From Kalmusia sp. IMI 367209 (Eukaryota; Ascomycota; Dothideomycetes; Pleosporales; Didymosphaeriaceae), in contig JAPEUQ010000005.1 in NCBI GenBank assembly GCA_027946365.1, forward strand, positions 682,001-746,000: DNA of 64,000 bases. The letters are read 5' to 3'. The position numbers and the translations under genes were made by a program. Below, piece by piece: positions 1 through 13,719 of this stretch; position 1 is the first letter of the stretch; every line of letters begins with the position of its first letter. Under the pieces are notes generated by a model that searched no databases, had not been told where the DNA came from, and worked only from the letters and a program-made list of their open reading frames with translations.

Positions 1-1687
1 AAGTGATGTTTTGATCAGATTCCGATTGCGTTCGTACAAGCTGATCCACACGGTGAACCCCCACGGCAACAGTTCTCTTCAGCGTTTTCTGATCTTTCGA
101 GTTGGACCGCGGCTTTGTGACGGTGGAAGATGCGGGTCGCCCGTCCCGACTTTGGCTTCGACTGGTGTCCACAGATGTAGATCGTGCGTCTACAGAGCTA
201 GTGCTAGAATGAGCAGATTCCTTGCGTTTCGAACCGAACATCACGCTGCGTCTTCCGCCTTTGATGCTCCCGTACTGAGAGGGTTGTATCCCGTTCGAAG
301 TTCCAGATGTGCCATCCCGAGGAAAGTTCTCTTTTGCTACCACCACCGGGCGTATAGGTTCATTAGTGAGTAGTTTGAAGACTAGATAGAGACGGGAGCC
401 TGAACCTGCGCCTTCGCCAATGTCGGTTGAGCTCAGATCTACCAGTAACGACTTCAGCTTTTCCCCGAGAGGTACAGGTGTCCCATCCCGAGTGGTTAGA
501 TCAAACGAATAAGCTTCCGAGAGAGGCATGGGTGCTGTACCGGGCACCTTGAGGCAAAGATGCATGCTTACTTGGGCACCGCTCTGCACTACATCACCCA
601 TGACTTGCTTCAAGTTCACAAACAAATGGTGTAGGTTGTGTTCGTCAATGTGCGGCACGGGCCGACCATCTAACAAGCTCATCATGGACTGTAGTTTCGT
701 AACCTCAATGGCTGAGTCGTCTCCAGTGAGAATGCGCCCACGCTGCGAGGGGCTTCGCACTATGACATCCCCACAGAGCATCTTGTTCCCTGCTACAAGA
801 TCCCACACGGTTGCTTCGCGCACGTTGTCCAGCTCCTTTACGGTCAGAACTTTGTGCAACAGCTGCCGCCGTGCCGTGTCCAGTCGCTGTACCAAAGCCG
901 ACATCTTGTCCAACGCACTGTACTTCCGGGCTAGCAGAAGCTCGTGTAATTTCGTAGAGTGCCATTCGCGCAGGCAGGACGCGATCTCGTCGACCAATGG
1001 TTCCTGAGCTGAGGTGGGTGTCTCGTCGCCAATCTTGAGCATAGGCACCGGCGCGGGCGGTCGCGGGGCAGTGGGATCGTGGGACGTCGGGGACACGGGC
1101 GAGAGGGGCAGCGCAAGCTGCTGGAGGTGGTCGGAGCGGGCAGTCCACTGGGAGCCGTGGCTGCCAGCGCGGTTCTTGGTCGAGCGGCGGCGCGAGAGGG
1201 GGCGTGTCGCGGAGGTGGGCAGCGCAGACACAGTGTCGGATCGGGAGACTCTTTTGGCGTGCGAAGCTGCCCCCTTCGCAGAGGGCGGCGTCGCACCTGT
1301 GCTTTCGGTAGGCGTGATGACGCCGTTGGTGGTGTGCTCGCCATGGCTGGCACGTCGCTCGGCCCCGTCATTCGGGGTGGGCGTAGGTGCGGGTGTAGGC
1401 GTGTTCTTGCCCTCGCCGAGGACCTCTCGCACTTCGACACAGCACCGCGGGAAGATGCCTGAGAAGACGCGTGCCTCGAGGGTCTGGCCCTTGACGCTGG
1501 TCAAGCCTGCCAGCAGCGAGGGCGGCGCCACGAGGTAGCCACGAAACCAGGCACCGTCCTTGCCGCCCTGTTCAATTACGTACAGCTCGTCGCCGATTTC
1601 GAGGGGCAGGTCGGCGGGCGACGAGGGCTGGAATGGATAGATGCATATTGCGAATGCGATCCGCGGGAGCGGCCTCCAGCCAGGCAT
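1..1687 (-). CDS. DOCK-family guanine nucleotide exchange factor, N-terminal part (partial)
   Basis: Dedicator-of-cytokinesis proteins activate Rac/Cdc42-type GTPases and act in polarity and actin control; in yeast Dck1 works with Lmo1. One open exon of 562 codons runs from the ATG at 1687 off the left edge, in frame at both ends. Residues about 15-75 are SH3-like (DLPLEIGDELYVIEQGG, then DGAWFRGYL and GIFPRCCVEV). A low-complexity Pro/Ser/Thr linker follows to about residue 200. The next block (REWHSTKLHELLLARKY, then KVLTVKELDNVREATVWDL) resembles the DOCK N-terminal helical region, leading towards the C2/DHR1 part. The DHR2 catalytic domain would lie beyond base 1. The start was chosen because MPGWRPLPRIAFAI leads directly into the SH3 domain. 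Family assignment is by memory of fungal homologues. Confidence 0.82.
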   Translation of the reverse strand, partial: MPGWRPLPRIAFAICIYPFQPSSPADLPLEIGDELYVIEQGGKDGAWFRGYLVAPPSLLAGLTSVKGQTLEARVFSGIFPRCCVEVREVLGEGKNTPTPAPTPTPNDGAERRASHGEHTTNGVITPTESTGATPPSAKGAASHAKRVSRSDTVSALPTSATRPLSRRRSTKNRAGSHGSQWTARSDHLQQLALPLSPVSPTSHDPTAPRPPAPVPMLKIGDETPTSAQEPLVDEIASCLREWHSTKLHELLLARKYSALDKMSALVQRLDTARRQLLHKVLTVKELDNVREATVWDLVAGNKMLCGDVIVRSPSQRGRILTGDDSAIEVTKLQSMMSLLDGRPVPHIDEHNLHHLFVNLKQVMGDVVQSGAQVSMHLCLKVPGTAPMPLSEAYSFDLTTRDGTPVPLGEKLKSLLVDLSSTDIGEGAGSGSRLYLVFKLLTNEPIRPVVVAKENFPRDGTSGTSNGIQPSQYGSIKGGRRSVMFGSKRKESAHSSTSSVDARSTSVDTSRSQSRDGRPASSTVTKPRSNSKDQKTLKRTVAVGVHRVDQLVRTQSESDQNIT

Positions 1688-2890
1688 GGCAGCAAACGTT
1701 GCGCTATCTGCGGGCCCGGGGGGGCGAGGGCATCACGGGATGCGGCGGCGGCGGTAGAGTCACTAATCTGGCCAGCCGCTGTGACAGACGTCGTCGTCGT
1801 CGTTGTCGTCGTCGTCGAGTGCTCGGGTGGTGCCCCTGATGGGGTGCGGCGCGCGGGCGGAGACACGAAAAGCTGGGGAGACGCGACACGGGCGGGGAAC
1901 GGCGCAAAACTCAACGGCGGCGCTGGGTGCGTCTTCAATTGGGCAGCACTGAGCTGGGTGGCTCTGACAACGGCCGTGTCCGACGTCGTAGGGGGTAGTT
2001 GATGGCTGCGACAACCGTCTTTGCACGCCAGAAAACGTTCACGCTGGCCCGTTGGGTACATGCAGCCCGCCTCACGCACGGACAGAGGCCCGTCAATCAG
2101 CACGCTAGCATCTCAACCTTCTGTCTCAGATTCGAAGCCATTGCCGGCCCCACAGCACAAATCGCCGCGTTTCACCCGCCACGATAGTTGTGCGTGCGCG
2201 ACGTTGCGGCCGGAAACGTGCATGCATTGTGTGTTTACTGATGCGCGTCTTTGTTGACGCGCGCTGCTCACCCTGCTGACGCGCCCCTATCAGCACTTGC
2301 CTAGGTTTCCATCAGCAGCTCAGCTACGCCCTATCTCGCACCCCCTTGTGCACGTCTCCACAGCTGCGAACAACACCATCCCCACTTTTACAGACTAATA
2401 GATAGCTGTCAACCCCTCGAGCCAGGTCCGCTCAAAACTTAACATCGGGCCCTTGTCTATCTTCATGCTTCTCCCTCCATTGTGGCACGCTTAACCCCTT
2501 TGTCTCGCATGCCGGCTGTCCAGCTTTGAACACGTCCCGTGCTCGGGTCCTTCCCCTCTGCCTAAATGCAGCCTTCGCGCTGCGACTGGCTGTATATGAG
2601 CGCAGCCAACACCAGAGGTAGCTTGGTGCTCTTAGATTGTGTATTGCAATGTCATCGTTTAGCGAGGTATTACTGAAAGTTTGCGCCATACGACACAAAC
2701 TATCTCATGGGCATAGCCATTGTAACAGGCCAATCATAATGGCGAAATGCGACAAGTGCCAGGTGAGTGTGCTCGAAGCAATTCGCGTGCCAGCGCTGTC
2801 GACCCTATGCTGAGTCAGTTTACATTCCTCAGCTTGCAAAAAATATAAAAATCTAGCAAACGCGCTCAAACATGATAAAAGAAAATCGAC
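1688..2890. other. Intergenic, upstream of DOCK gene and 3' of esterase
   Basis: No convincing gene. The part next to the DOCK start is GC-rich and holds a GTC trinucleotide run. Short ORFs here have biased Ser/Thr/Pro or Arg compositions typical of GC-rich noncoding DNA. Confidence 0.6.
1789..1817. repeat. (GTC)n trinucleotide microsatellite
   Basis: Nine or ten GTC units with one GTT interruption, about 100 bp upstream of the DOCK start codon, in the presumed promoter or 5' UTR. A length-variable marker at most. Confidence 0.8.
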
Positions 2891-4566
2891 TTACTGGTCT
2901 AGTTGCAGACCCATATCAGCGATGACATTGCACCTGTTCCATTCTTGATCCGACACATCCTCTATCTTGACCACGTTTTTATCGTCAAAAAGTAGTCTTT
3001 TCCCATTGCCTGTATTACCGAACGTGTCCCACTTGGGAGAAGTCAATTTGGTGCCACCTTGCGTCCAGAACTCAGCAATATGCTTGTTCGGGTCGTATGA
3101 TCGAATAAAAGATATCCAATAAGCATGCATGAAGACCTGGGAAGCCTGCGTGCCATTGTACCATATAGACATGAGCTCCCCAACATGCAATGCTGGCCCA
3201 ACGTTCCAGCGGTACTGCCACGTAGGAATACCATCGTATGCATATGCAGACGAGAAATTGAGGCCCGGGCAAACGTATCGAATGTGGCCATAAATGTCTG
3301 CGGCGACGTTGCGCCAGCGACCGTCTTTCGTCAGATCAGTTGGACCTTGCCACACGTCTCCTATCTTCTTTTGGTCTCCGGTATCTAAATTGGTGAACTG
3401 GTCTGCGATGAACGTATACGCATTCTGCGACGAAGAGACAGACTTAGACGTGAAGATCATGCCTTCGTTGGTCGTATCTCCAATGATGGTAGGAACTTTG
3501 ACGAAGTGGCCTTTTTGGAACTCATTGTACGTGTAATCTCTGATGAAATCGTAGTCCAGTGTCGGATTAAATGGATAAATGGGAGGATTCTTCCCTCCTG
3601 GAAATGGTATGTTCAAATTGCGAACTGCTTCCTGGAACGAGACGGCGTCCATAGTCTGTAGACATCCAAGATCCTTGCAACCTGTCTGCTTGAGGAGGGC
3701 ATTGTACTGCCACTGGCTCTCTGTAGCATTGCGCATAGTAGGTGTCGCTGGGGACTCGATTGTTGCAGCGTGGAATAACTTGTCGTTACGTCCGCCATAG
3801 GCCGTAAGTTGCAAAACGACTGAGCCCGCACCGGCGCTAGCACCACCTAGTGTGACATGTTGAGGGTCACCTCCAAACTACTCCATGATTAGTGCCGGAG
3901 ACCCCAATGACCAATGACTGGAAGCATACCTTATCGATGTGCTTCTGAACCCACTGCAGTAGCTGGCGCTGGTCCTTCAAACCATTGTTTAGGCTCAAAG
4001 TCTTGTTGGCCACGATCTCTTTGCTGGCTAGGAATCCATACGGTCCAACGCGGTAGTTGAAATTCACAACCACCATTCCTTTATCAGAGGCATGAACCAA
4101 GTCACTTCCATTCAAGTTCGCATTGCCATTGTTGTTGAACCCGCCACCCTGGACAAACACAAACACCGGTAGCTTACTTTTCACCGTTGCGTTGGTGGGG
4201 GCCAAAACGTTAGCAAACAAGCAGTCCTCTGACCATTTACCACCGAATTCGTAAAGGAGGACGTTGTTCGTTCCAACGCATAATGGTCCAAACTAATATG
4301 TTGTTAAACGTGTAACCAGAAGCAAGTTGTCATATGCATACCTCAGTTGCGTCAACAACACCATTGACTGGAAGTGGGTCTTGCGGTGCCGTAAAGCGCA
4401 ATCCGTCTATCCTTGATGTGCTTCGTGCATACCGCATGCCCGCCCATCGTGTAACGCCGTTTCCGAAGTCCAACCCACGATATTTGGAATACCCTAGATC
4501 GACCACTAAATTCACTGCAACCAGTTGCTGAACGCAAAGGGCGAGAAGTAGGGGAACGATGTACAT
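2891..4566 (-). CDS. Secreted type-B carboxylesterase/lipase
   Basis: Alpha/beta-hydrolase that should cleave carboxylic esters outside the cell. Exons 4566-4342, 4292-3930 and 3877-2891 give 524 residues, close to the family's usual length; introns are 49 and 52 nt. The first ATG is at 4566; an in-frame TTG lies just upstream. A signal peptide (MYIVPLLLALCVQQLVAV) opens the protein. The oxyanion-side motif is FVQGGGF. The nucleophile is Ser210 in GGASAGAG, the acid Glu334 in DTTNEGM, and the histidine His427 in GPALHVGEL, so the triad looks intact. G-A-S-A-G replaces the common G-E-S-A-G, a frequent fungal variant. Substrate cannot be told from sequence. Confidence 0.93.
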
Positions 4567-6209
4567 CTGCAAAAGGAATATCGGTCGCGTGGTAATTAAT
4601 TACTAGTAATGCCCCGAGAGACGAGGAGAGGTCTGCCTTTGCGATAAGGCGTGTATTGTAAGGACAGGGCGAGGGATGTCAAATAGTTTTTGTTGTATAG
4701 GGATGTCAAACGAAGGAGTGGCTGACGACAACCAAAGAATGCGCCTTCACAGAATGCATCATGGCACTACCTCATGATGGTGGAGACATTTGAAGAACAG
4801 GAAGCACGATACTACAAGGCGTGTCAGCGGTACTGCGAACGCGATCCGGCAATCCGCATAAGAGACTTACAAACACTATACAAAGTGGGTGCGAGGAAGG
4901 TCTCACGTTAGGGGTCTTTATCGTCACTGCCAGCACCGAGTAGGACCTAAGCTTTAGCTCCGTAGCTAAGCCTCGACACCGCGTGGGACGGACACAGCGG
5001 AACATATAAGGATCAGCGTAGCCGCCGCTGCAGGTACATGGGTTTTATCATAGCGCGAGACATCACCAAAGCGTGTGCGGACACAAGTAGGGCCGATATC
5101 CAGGCCGCGCCGTACATGCAGAGGTTCCCATTGGCCTCGGTCCTTCTCTCCCTAACGTGCGCAAATTACCCGTGGCGCAGTTGACGTGCTTCTGCCACAT
5201 CGGCACATAATGAAAGGCAGCTTCGTTCTTGGAAACAATACCAGGTACCGGTGTGGAGCCGTTGATGAGATCAAGTAAGAATGCGGTGCCAAGTGTTTCC
5301 CTGCATCGTCTCCCTGGCTCTGTTCGCTTGTGAGCTCTACGAGTGAGATCAGGCACCACCGCTCAAGGAACACGTTACTCGGAACAACAGGCATTCCGTT
5401 CCAAACGAAGTCCATGAGGGAGATTTGACAATCGCAAGTTTGATTCCGTAAGGGAAGAAGGAATGCCAGTATACATGTGTGGCAGCACCGCTTCATGATT
5501 GGGTGCTGCTACAGCAGACGTTATCGCTTCAGTACGACTTAAGCTGCCAAGGAGCATACGCGAGATCGGCAATCTTTGCATCATTTTCCACTTATTCTTG
5601 CTAGAAGATCAATTGATCTTGGTTCATCTATCTGTCATAGACTGGATCCGTACCACTGCAGCGGAAATTGAAGACCTGCGCTGGGACAAATGATAATCCG
5701 GAGTATGCCTAGTGATCTCCGTACACGTTCTTGCACACGGACAGTTGGAGGATATAACCGGGCGTCAAGAGACTTGTAGTGTTTGTCCGCGCCACATCTC
5801 GTGTTTCAACCGTCTTCTTGTCTCGTACGAGCGCGAAAACAAAGTAGTAATCAAGCGCCGAGTACTTTTACCGTACTGGGCGGTAAATCATGGTCTTCAT
5901 CCAACTACGATGAAGATTTATAGCAACGCCTGGATCTAGGCCTGGGATCAACCTCACTAAGATACACTGTGCATTCAACCAATTGTCCAGCTTCACTTAA
6001 TGGCCGCATGTATATTGACACATAGCTAGGCTCGTGCACTATACTCTAGATTCTGTCAAGGACACACATCATAGTCTAAGTCGCGTATGAATGCTCAAGC
6101 GCTTTCTTACGTAGTGTCTTATCACCCATGGTTCTCCATACAATCCATCCTACTAAAAACTCATCTCCTCTTCTCAGGAATATCATACATCTCTTATATT
6201 TCCACACAT
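4567..6209. other. Intergenic, 1.6 kb without a recognisable gene
   Basis: Only short overlapping ORFs without family resemblance and with no linked splice pattern. Nothing supportable was seen. Confidence 0.6.
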
Positions 6210-6701
6210 CTAGAAATCCGTGACCCTCCCATTAAAACTATAATCTCCCCCGGCGCCCCATCTCAGCGGTTCAACCTTGGGGCCCCCAACCTCCCCCGTC
6301 TTAGGATTAACATCCCCTTCGAACTCCGGCGGCGCGCCCCTCCTCAAGTTAGGATGCACATCCCCGCCGTCTCCTACGCCACCGCTTCCATTTGCCTCCT
6401 CTCCTGCGCTCCCTCCATCGGCTTGATTTATACGCGCGCGCACATCTGCAGCAGAGAACGTCGCGGTCGAAGATGCGGGGGTGGATGACTCGGAGGATGT
6501 CTCGGACCGCGGCGTACTAAATGCCCCCGTGCTTTGTTTCTGCAGTTTCTCAAAGATTTCCTGCTCTTCTTTGGGAAGGCGTGGCGGAGCGGGGGCGCTG
6601 GTGAAGGGCGAGGAGTGGCGTGGTGTCGTTGTGCTGAAGGCGCGGGTTGGGATAGCGCGGCGGGAAAGGTGGCGCGGGAGGCGGATGAACGCGGATTGCA
6701 T
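6210..6701 (-). CDS. SDH8: Succinate dehydrogenase assembly factor 4 (Sdh8/SDHAF4, DUF1674)
   Basis: Small mitochondrial chaperone that binds flavinylated Sdh1 and helps assemble respiratory complex II. Single exon, 163 residues. The C-terminus carries the family signature: EFEGDVNPKTGEVGGPK, then PLRWGAGGDYSFNGRVTDF as the very end. The N-terminus (MQSAFIRLPRHLSRRAIPTR, then AFSTTTPR) is Arg/Ser-rich without acids, as in mitochondrial presequences, which is why the start at 6701 is preferred over an in-frame ATG 51 codons upstream. The middle is low-complexity and Ser/Gly-rich, longer than in yeast. Its neighbour Rvb2 is unrelated. Confidence 0.9.
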   Translation of the reverse strand: MQSAFIRLPRHLSRRAIPTRAFSTTTPRHSSPFTSAPAPPRLPKEEQEIFEKLQKQSTGAFSTPRSETSSESSTPASSTATFSAADVRARINQADGGSAGEEANGSGGVGDGGDVHPNLRRGAPPEFEGDVNPKTGEVGGPKVEPLRWGAGGDYSFNGRVTDF

Positions 6702-7064
6702 TCTAGATTGATATGGTACGTTGATTTTTGTACGAAGCAGTGCTATTTGTGAAGATGATATGTGGTGGGTACGTGAAGTTGTTGTTTGTTTGAGTGAGCG
6801 GCGAAATCGAGAACTTTCATCTTGTCTTGCCCGAGCCGCGGTCCAGCGGGCCAATCGGAGCGCGGGCGGAGGTGGTGAATTGCAGATACACTATGTATCA
6901 CTCCATGGATATTGTTCACAATTAAAGCATGCTCAGACACTATAGTGGTCTTCTCTTTTGCTACATACGCCACACGGTTCCAAAGAAGATGATGACAGCC
7001 TGCCAGACCCGGACTTTCCCACGCGTCCAACGCCAACCTATTGTACAGAATCGAACACAGGCGC
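6702..7064. other. Intergenic between SDH8 and RVB2
   Basis: 363 bp between the SDH8 start and the RVB2 stop, both on the minus strand. It serves as the SDH8 promoter and RVB2 3' UTR. No element stands out. Confidence 0.6.
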
Positions 7065-8668
<1,604 letters not shown>

Positions 8669-9869
8669 GGTGGCTGTCGAATGTTGTCAAATTGGTTCTT
8701 GGTATGATTTCACTCCTATCCTTGGGTTTCGATTGCTGTCGGAGACGGGTAGGTTAGTGGTGGGCAGTTAAGGCGCGCGTCGCTGTGGTGTTTTTCGCGA
8801 AGCTGGACTGGAAGCTCTGCATGCACGGACCAAGCTACAGCCTTCCAAAAGCGGTGTGGGTCATGGGGCGGCCTCATCTAAGACTCCACCTCCACTCCGC
8901 ATGCTCTCCTGCCTGTCCTCGCTCGTCGTTATGGCAAAAGGACACTGACAAAGGGCACTTTGTGCTGTGATATAAGGCACCTATTTTGCTCCATCTTATT
9001 ACATCTTGCGCCCATGCTATCGGCCACTTCAGCGCTCCAGCGCTCTTGGGGAAGGGTTCTCCAGGGACTCAGCGCCCAGTCGCGCAGGAGAAGTATTTCT
9101 GCGCAAATTTCCTGATCACGGTATTGACAACATGTCGCTGACTATTAGAAGCAGTGTCGAAATAATTGAAAGGCCACTTCAATCGCGGCCCGATCACGGC
9201 TTCGCTCGAAGCACCCCGCGCCAGCGCAACAATTCAACATTCCTTCACGATATCACAACACCACAACATGTTCACACAACACACTCTCATGGCTCGCGCG
9301 ATTTGATAGAATTACCTGCTATTACAGCCTAGCTGGTGCGCTATCGACCTAGGCAGCTATCATACATCAGAAAACAAAAGGTCGGACCACTGATTTTTCC
9401 ATGCCCATGCCCGCCAACGCTCTGTTGCCGGCTAGTCCGGCAAACAAAGTGTAAAAAGGATCCAGAAATGCTCATCAATCATCACCCCGTTGCCGGTCGG
9501 TTAATCTATCCACGAAAAAAATCGGACACCAAGAATAGTGTACAAGAAAGCATTGTGTTGCTGGTGGGAGATGTGTGGATGAAGAGGGAAGGGTACTTCG
9601 CATACCTGAAGCAGAGGTAATGTCGCAATGTCGCGATCATGAAACACAAGCTGACAGTCTGATCAAGTCCTCGCCCGTCACCTCAGTCCGCCTATAAACC
9701 CTACAAAGCCTGATAAAACCATACTTCATGGACGTGGTCGCCTCAAGGTGCTGCATTGCAGACCAACGCAGCCCATGTGTCCAAGGAACAGAGCCAGAAA
9801 GCTTCAACGGGAACGCGAGCTGGTTACAAGAAAGGAGAAAAACCACCGATCATTAACAGAGGCAGGTTT
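8669..9869. other. Intergenic, 1.2 kb
   Basis: Lies between the RVB2 start and the BDF1 stop. Short plus-strand ORFs show no family resemblance. Nothing else seen. Confidence 0.6.
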
Positions 9870-12581
9870 TTACTCCTCTTCGCTCTCCGAGGCACTTTCG
9901 TCGTCGTCGTCGTCGCTCGACTCATCATGGTTGGCTAGGTGGACGTGAGTCTCGCTACTACGTTCAGGATCTACTGACGACTTACCAGGTGGGGATTGAC
10001 TAGATCCCGACACTGCCCCATTGAACGACTGCATTTTCTCCTGGATCCTGCGAAGGCTGTCCTCCTGCTCAGATTTACCCATGGGTTTATTCTTCTTTGG
10101 CCGGCCTGTGTTTTGCCTTGAAGGCTGAGCAGGACGCGGCGGGTCATAGTCGTCATCTGCGACCGAACCCCGTGGGCCCCGGACCGACTTGATGAACCTG
10201 AATAACTCACGCAACGTATCATCATTGATCTCGTCCATATCGAGTTCCATCTCGTCATCATTAGTGTTTGCGAGATGTGGGCATCCATTCCTAATGATCT
10301 GCACAGCACGTCTCATATCAGCGTCGCCCAAGGTGCTTATTCCCTCGGAAATCTCCTGCTTCTGCGCATAGCTCAAAGGTGCCGAGGCCTTTGGCCGAGC
10401 CTTTGCTTTGACCGGCTTAGTCGGCGGCGGTACAGAAAGCGGAGCTGCTTTACGCTTAGGCTGCGAAGTCTTCGACTTCTTCTTACTGGGCGCCTTGGGA
10501 GATGATCCTTTTCGCTGCTGTTGTTGAAGTAACTGCTGTGCAGTCTCGTTGAGAGCCGCGATCTGCTTCTGTATAGCGAGGAACTGAGCCTGTGCAGGGT
10601 CTTCTTCCTCTTCCTCTTCGTCCTCTTCATCCGAAAAGCCAGAACCAGGAGATTGAGGCTCAGCTTCAGGTGCATGCTGTGCAAGCCAATCGGCCTTCTC
10701 GTTCCATAACCCCTCAAAAAGCTCGCTCAGCTGCTTCCCAACCTTATGCACTTCGTCCCCTTCGGGATTGAACTTGAAGCAATTGGCGAAGACAAGTTGC
10801 GCATCAGCATGAAAATCCTTAGCACTTTGATACACACCAGCCTTCAAGTTTTTCTCAACCGTCCCAAAGTCCATCGGCTTTTTGATGATCTTCAGGTAAG
10901 AGGGGATGTTCAAAGCAACGGGATCTACAGGGGTCATGAACGGCCACGAGAATTTGGCATACTTGGGCTTCATCAGTTCCGTAAGGACGCTCTCGCAAAA
11001 CTTCAACTCCAATTGATACTTCTTCTTCCTAGGCTTCGCAGCAGCATATGGAAGATCTTTTGAGGGTGGTCTGTGGATTTCGCGCTTTGGGCGGTCGTTG
11101 GCGCTTGATGAGTCTCGTCGGATAAGAGGCAAGCCGTTCGCATCTAGTGGCCAGGCCGAAGTTGCAGGCGAAGGAGCGGTAGGAGTTGGAGCTGGTGGTG
11201 ACTTTGCAACCGGTGCCACCCTCGACTCACGCCTAGGCTTCGGTGCAGTTGAGATGGATGGCTTCTTCACCGGCTTGAAGGGTTTTGCGGCATCTTCTCC
11301 CTCTCTCGGCAGCCTATCTGTGCCCTTAAGGAAATACGCCCGCATATTGTATGCGTCGTGTGTTACGGGGTGAGTTGTCGAGTTAAAGAGCTCGCTATTA
11401 GTAACAATCTGATCCAAATCTCGCATGAATTCGGCGACATACGTATAAGATCCTTGCTTGAGTTTCGTCTCCATGGTCCCTAAATCCATCGGATGCTTAA
11501 CGAAGGAGGGGTAAGTGGGGATTTTCAGAGCCTCGTAGTCTACAGGTACTCTGAAAGCATTTGAGACCTTGATCTTCTTGGTATTGCGAATGCGCTCAAG
11601 CAAGAACTTCTTCTGGGCCTCTGTCATAGGTGCCGATGGCCATGTCTTGTAGCTGACGGCTTGCTGGACTGAGGAAGATTCTTGCGCTGGTGATGGGGCT
11701 GCAACAGACGTTGGCGGGCCACCATTTGGCTGCTCTTGATGAACAGGTATATCTGGTACCTTGAACTCGGCGGACTCATCGCCCTCTGCTTGGGTTTTGG
11801 TGCGCTTGGCGTCCGGCGCATCGTCCATGTCCACGTCCTCCTCGCGAGGGCGAACTTTGCCTGATGTTGGTGCATCCTCCATATCCTGGTCGATTGCAGT
11901 GGGTGACCCAGTCAGAGATGCCTGTGTGCCTGTCTGCTGGGTTTCAATTGTGAGGCTGTTCAGAGGCTTCGTGGGAGCACCGGCCGAGTCGGTAGACACT
12001 GCGGTCGAGTCCGGATCTTGCTCCTGATTCGTCTCGTCCGGTTGCGCCGAAATCCCATTCGATTCATCAAGCGCTTCTAGTTGTGTTTCTGGTACCTTTT
12101 GCGTACTCTCACCGGAAGGCTGAGCAACCGCGTGGGTATCCGGACCTGCCTCGTCGCGTACGTCAGAGGTAGGAGCTTCCACGGCATCCGTAACAGAAGG
12201 CATTTCTGATTCGCCAAACAATGAGTTAGTGTCGGCTTGACTGTCAGGCAGAAACTGAGAGACTCCGTCGATACCGCTGGATACGTTTGTTGTCGGGTCG
12301 AGTGCAGGCGCAGCGTCGGAGGATTGGTGGTTGCCGTTGCCGTTGCCGTTAACGTTGAGTTGTTTGATGGTGTCGGTATGGACGACATGAACGCTAAATA
12401 TAGTCTTAGTATGCAAGAGACAGGTGAAAGAAGGCACCAGAGCTCAGGGTGAGAGTGAAATGAGAGTGCGCACTCACCCATTAGCTTCCGTGTCCACCGC
12501 CATCGCGTCCGCCATGGGTACTGCCGTCGCCTTCAGGTCCAGAGGAGCGTGGTCGAGGGCAGGCGATGTCATTACTCCCAT
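9870..12581 (-). CDS. BDF1: BET family double bromodomain protein (Bdf1-like)
   Basis: Nuclear reader of acetylated histone H4 that supports TFIID recruitment. Exons 12581-12478 and 12393-9870, intron 84 nt, about 875 residues. The N-terminal 290 residues are acidic and low-complexity. Bromodomain 1 is about residues 295-395 (KHPMDLGTMETKLKQG; FNSTTHPVTH holds the acetyl-lysine Asn). Bromodomain 2 is about 492-602 (KKPMDFGTVEKNLKAG; FANCFKFNPEGDEVH). A Lys/Ser-rich stretch precedes the NET/ET domain at about 708-775 (MELDMDEINDDTLRELFRF). The tail is Asp/Glu/Ser-rich. The start is uncertain between ATGs at 12581 and 12572. A possible in-frame 51-nt intron lies at 9935-9985; if spliced the protein loses 17 residues. 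Confidence 0.93.
9935..9985 (-). other. Possible optional 51-nt intron near the 3' end of BDF1
   Basis: Begins GTAAGT, ends CCTAG and contains CTCAC. Its length is a multiple of three with no stop, so both retained and spliced forms are translatable (junction SPP-ANHDESSDDD when spliced). Confidence 0.5.
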
Positions 12582-13719
12582 AGGGCCATAGACAAGGAAT
12601 GCGCCGTGGGTGGGTTGGGTTGAGTTGGCCGCGGGTTTGCGCGAAAGCAGGCCGTTGCAGATCTGCAATTGCAATAATTATATTAGCCCGGGGTTTTGGC
12701 GAAGGCACGCGAACGCTTCGCAACGACGCTGCGCACCTGAGGCAGAGACGGCAAAGAGCTCGCTTAGACGCGCGTCGCGGGGCGGCAAAGGCGAGGTGCG
12801 GCTAGGGAGCTGTGCGGGTCTGCGAGCAGACAAGGAGGGGCGCGAAAGATATATGGTGCAGAGGCTGAAACGGACTGGGGGCACGTGACGTACCGTTAGC
12901 GGTGGCGGCAAGGCGTCGACTTTTGCTCAGAGAAGTCGCGGGGATGAGTCAGAGATATAGGCCGATGCGCCGACGTGTTTGTTGTGGCAGAAGCTCAAAT
13001 AAAGGCAGACTGCATATGCGCCAGGCTCGGATGCAGCGCAGCGCCGTGCGGGCTCCAACGGTGGACGGCGACGATGCGCACGGATGCAGGTGCGCGGTGG
13101 TGGGTGGACGCTAGCGACGAAGACAGGCGCGCAATATGTGGTGATGAGCGCTGCGATCGGAGCCGGGTTTCGGTCGCGGAATGGGCTTGTGGTGGGGTGC
13201 GAGTCGAGTGCGAATCGAGTGCGCGGGCGCGAGTCGTGGGTCGAGCTTCGGAGCAGGCGGGCGGATTGGGAGCGGCTCGGGAGGAGGGCAATTGGCAACA
13301 AGTTCAAGGTGGGATGCGCCTTCCATTTATTCTCCCCGACACGCCGATTCTTGGCCAAGCGGAACGCCCCTGAAATGCGACACTAGCAGGAGCCACCGTC
13401 ACGTGCCCGCGCCTTGCACTGCACCACACGCGCCCCCCGCCGCCCGCTGCGAGACTGCACGCCGCGCCCTGCCCATGCTGCATCCTCTGCGTCTGGCCAT
13501 TGCAGCCGTGGCCGCTGAGGACCGACGTGCGTGGTGAGGGTCCGCTGCGACGACGCGACCAGAGAAGGCGCGACCCAGATCCCTGCTGAGCACGGGCTCT
13601 TTTCCACAAAAAAAAATCTCGAAGCCGTCACCTACCACTCTTTCCGCGCTCTTCAGGCTCCCACATTGCCTGCCCTGTCCCGCCGCCCTCTCTGTCCGCG
13701 ATTGCATGCGCCCGTAAGC
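12582..13719. promoter_or_regulatory. Divergent promoter region BDF1 / Utp12-domain gene
   Basis: 1.1 kb, GC-rich. Two CACGTG E-boxes sit at 12882-12887 and 13400-13405, the sort of site bound by Cbf1-type bHLH factors. An A9 tract lies near 13610. ORFs in this block are low-complexity shadows. Confidence 0.45.

Noticed and set aside
1576..2103. 175-codon minus-strand ORF upstream of and overlapping the DOCK start
   Set aside because: Different frame from the SH3 domain; the Thr run comes from the GTC microsatellite.
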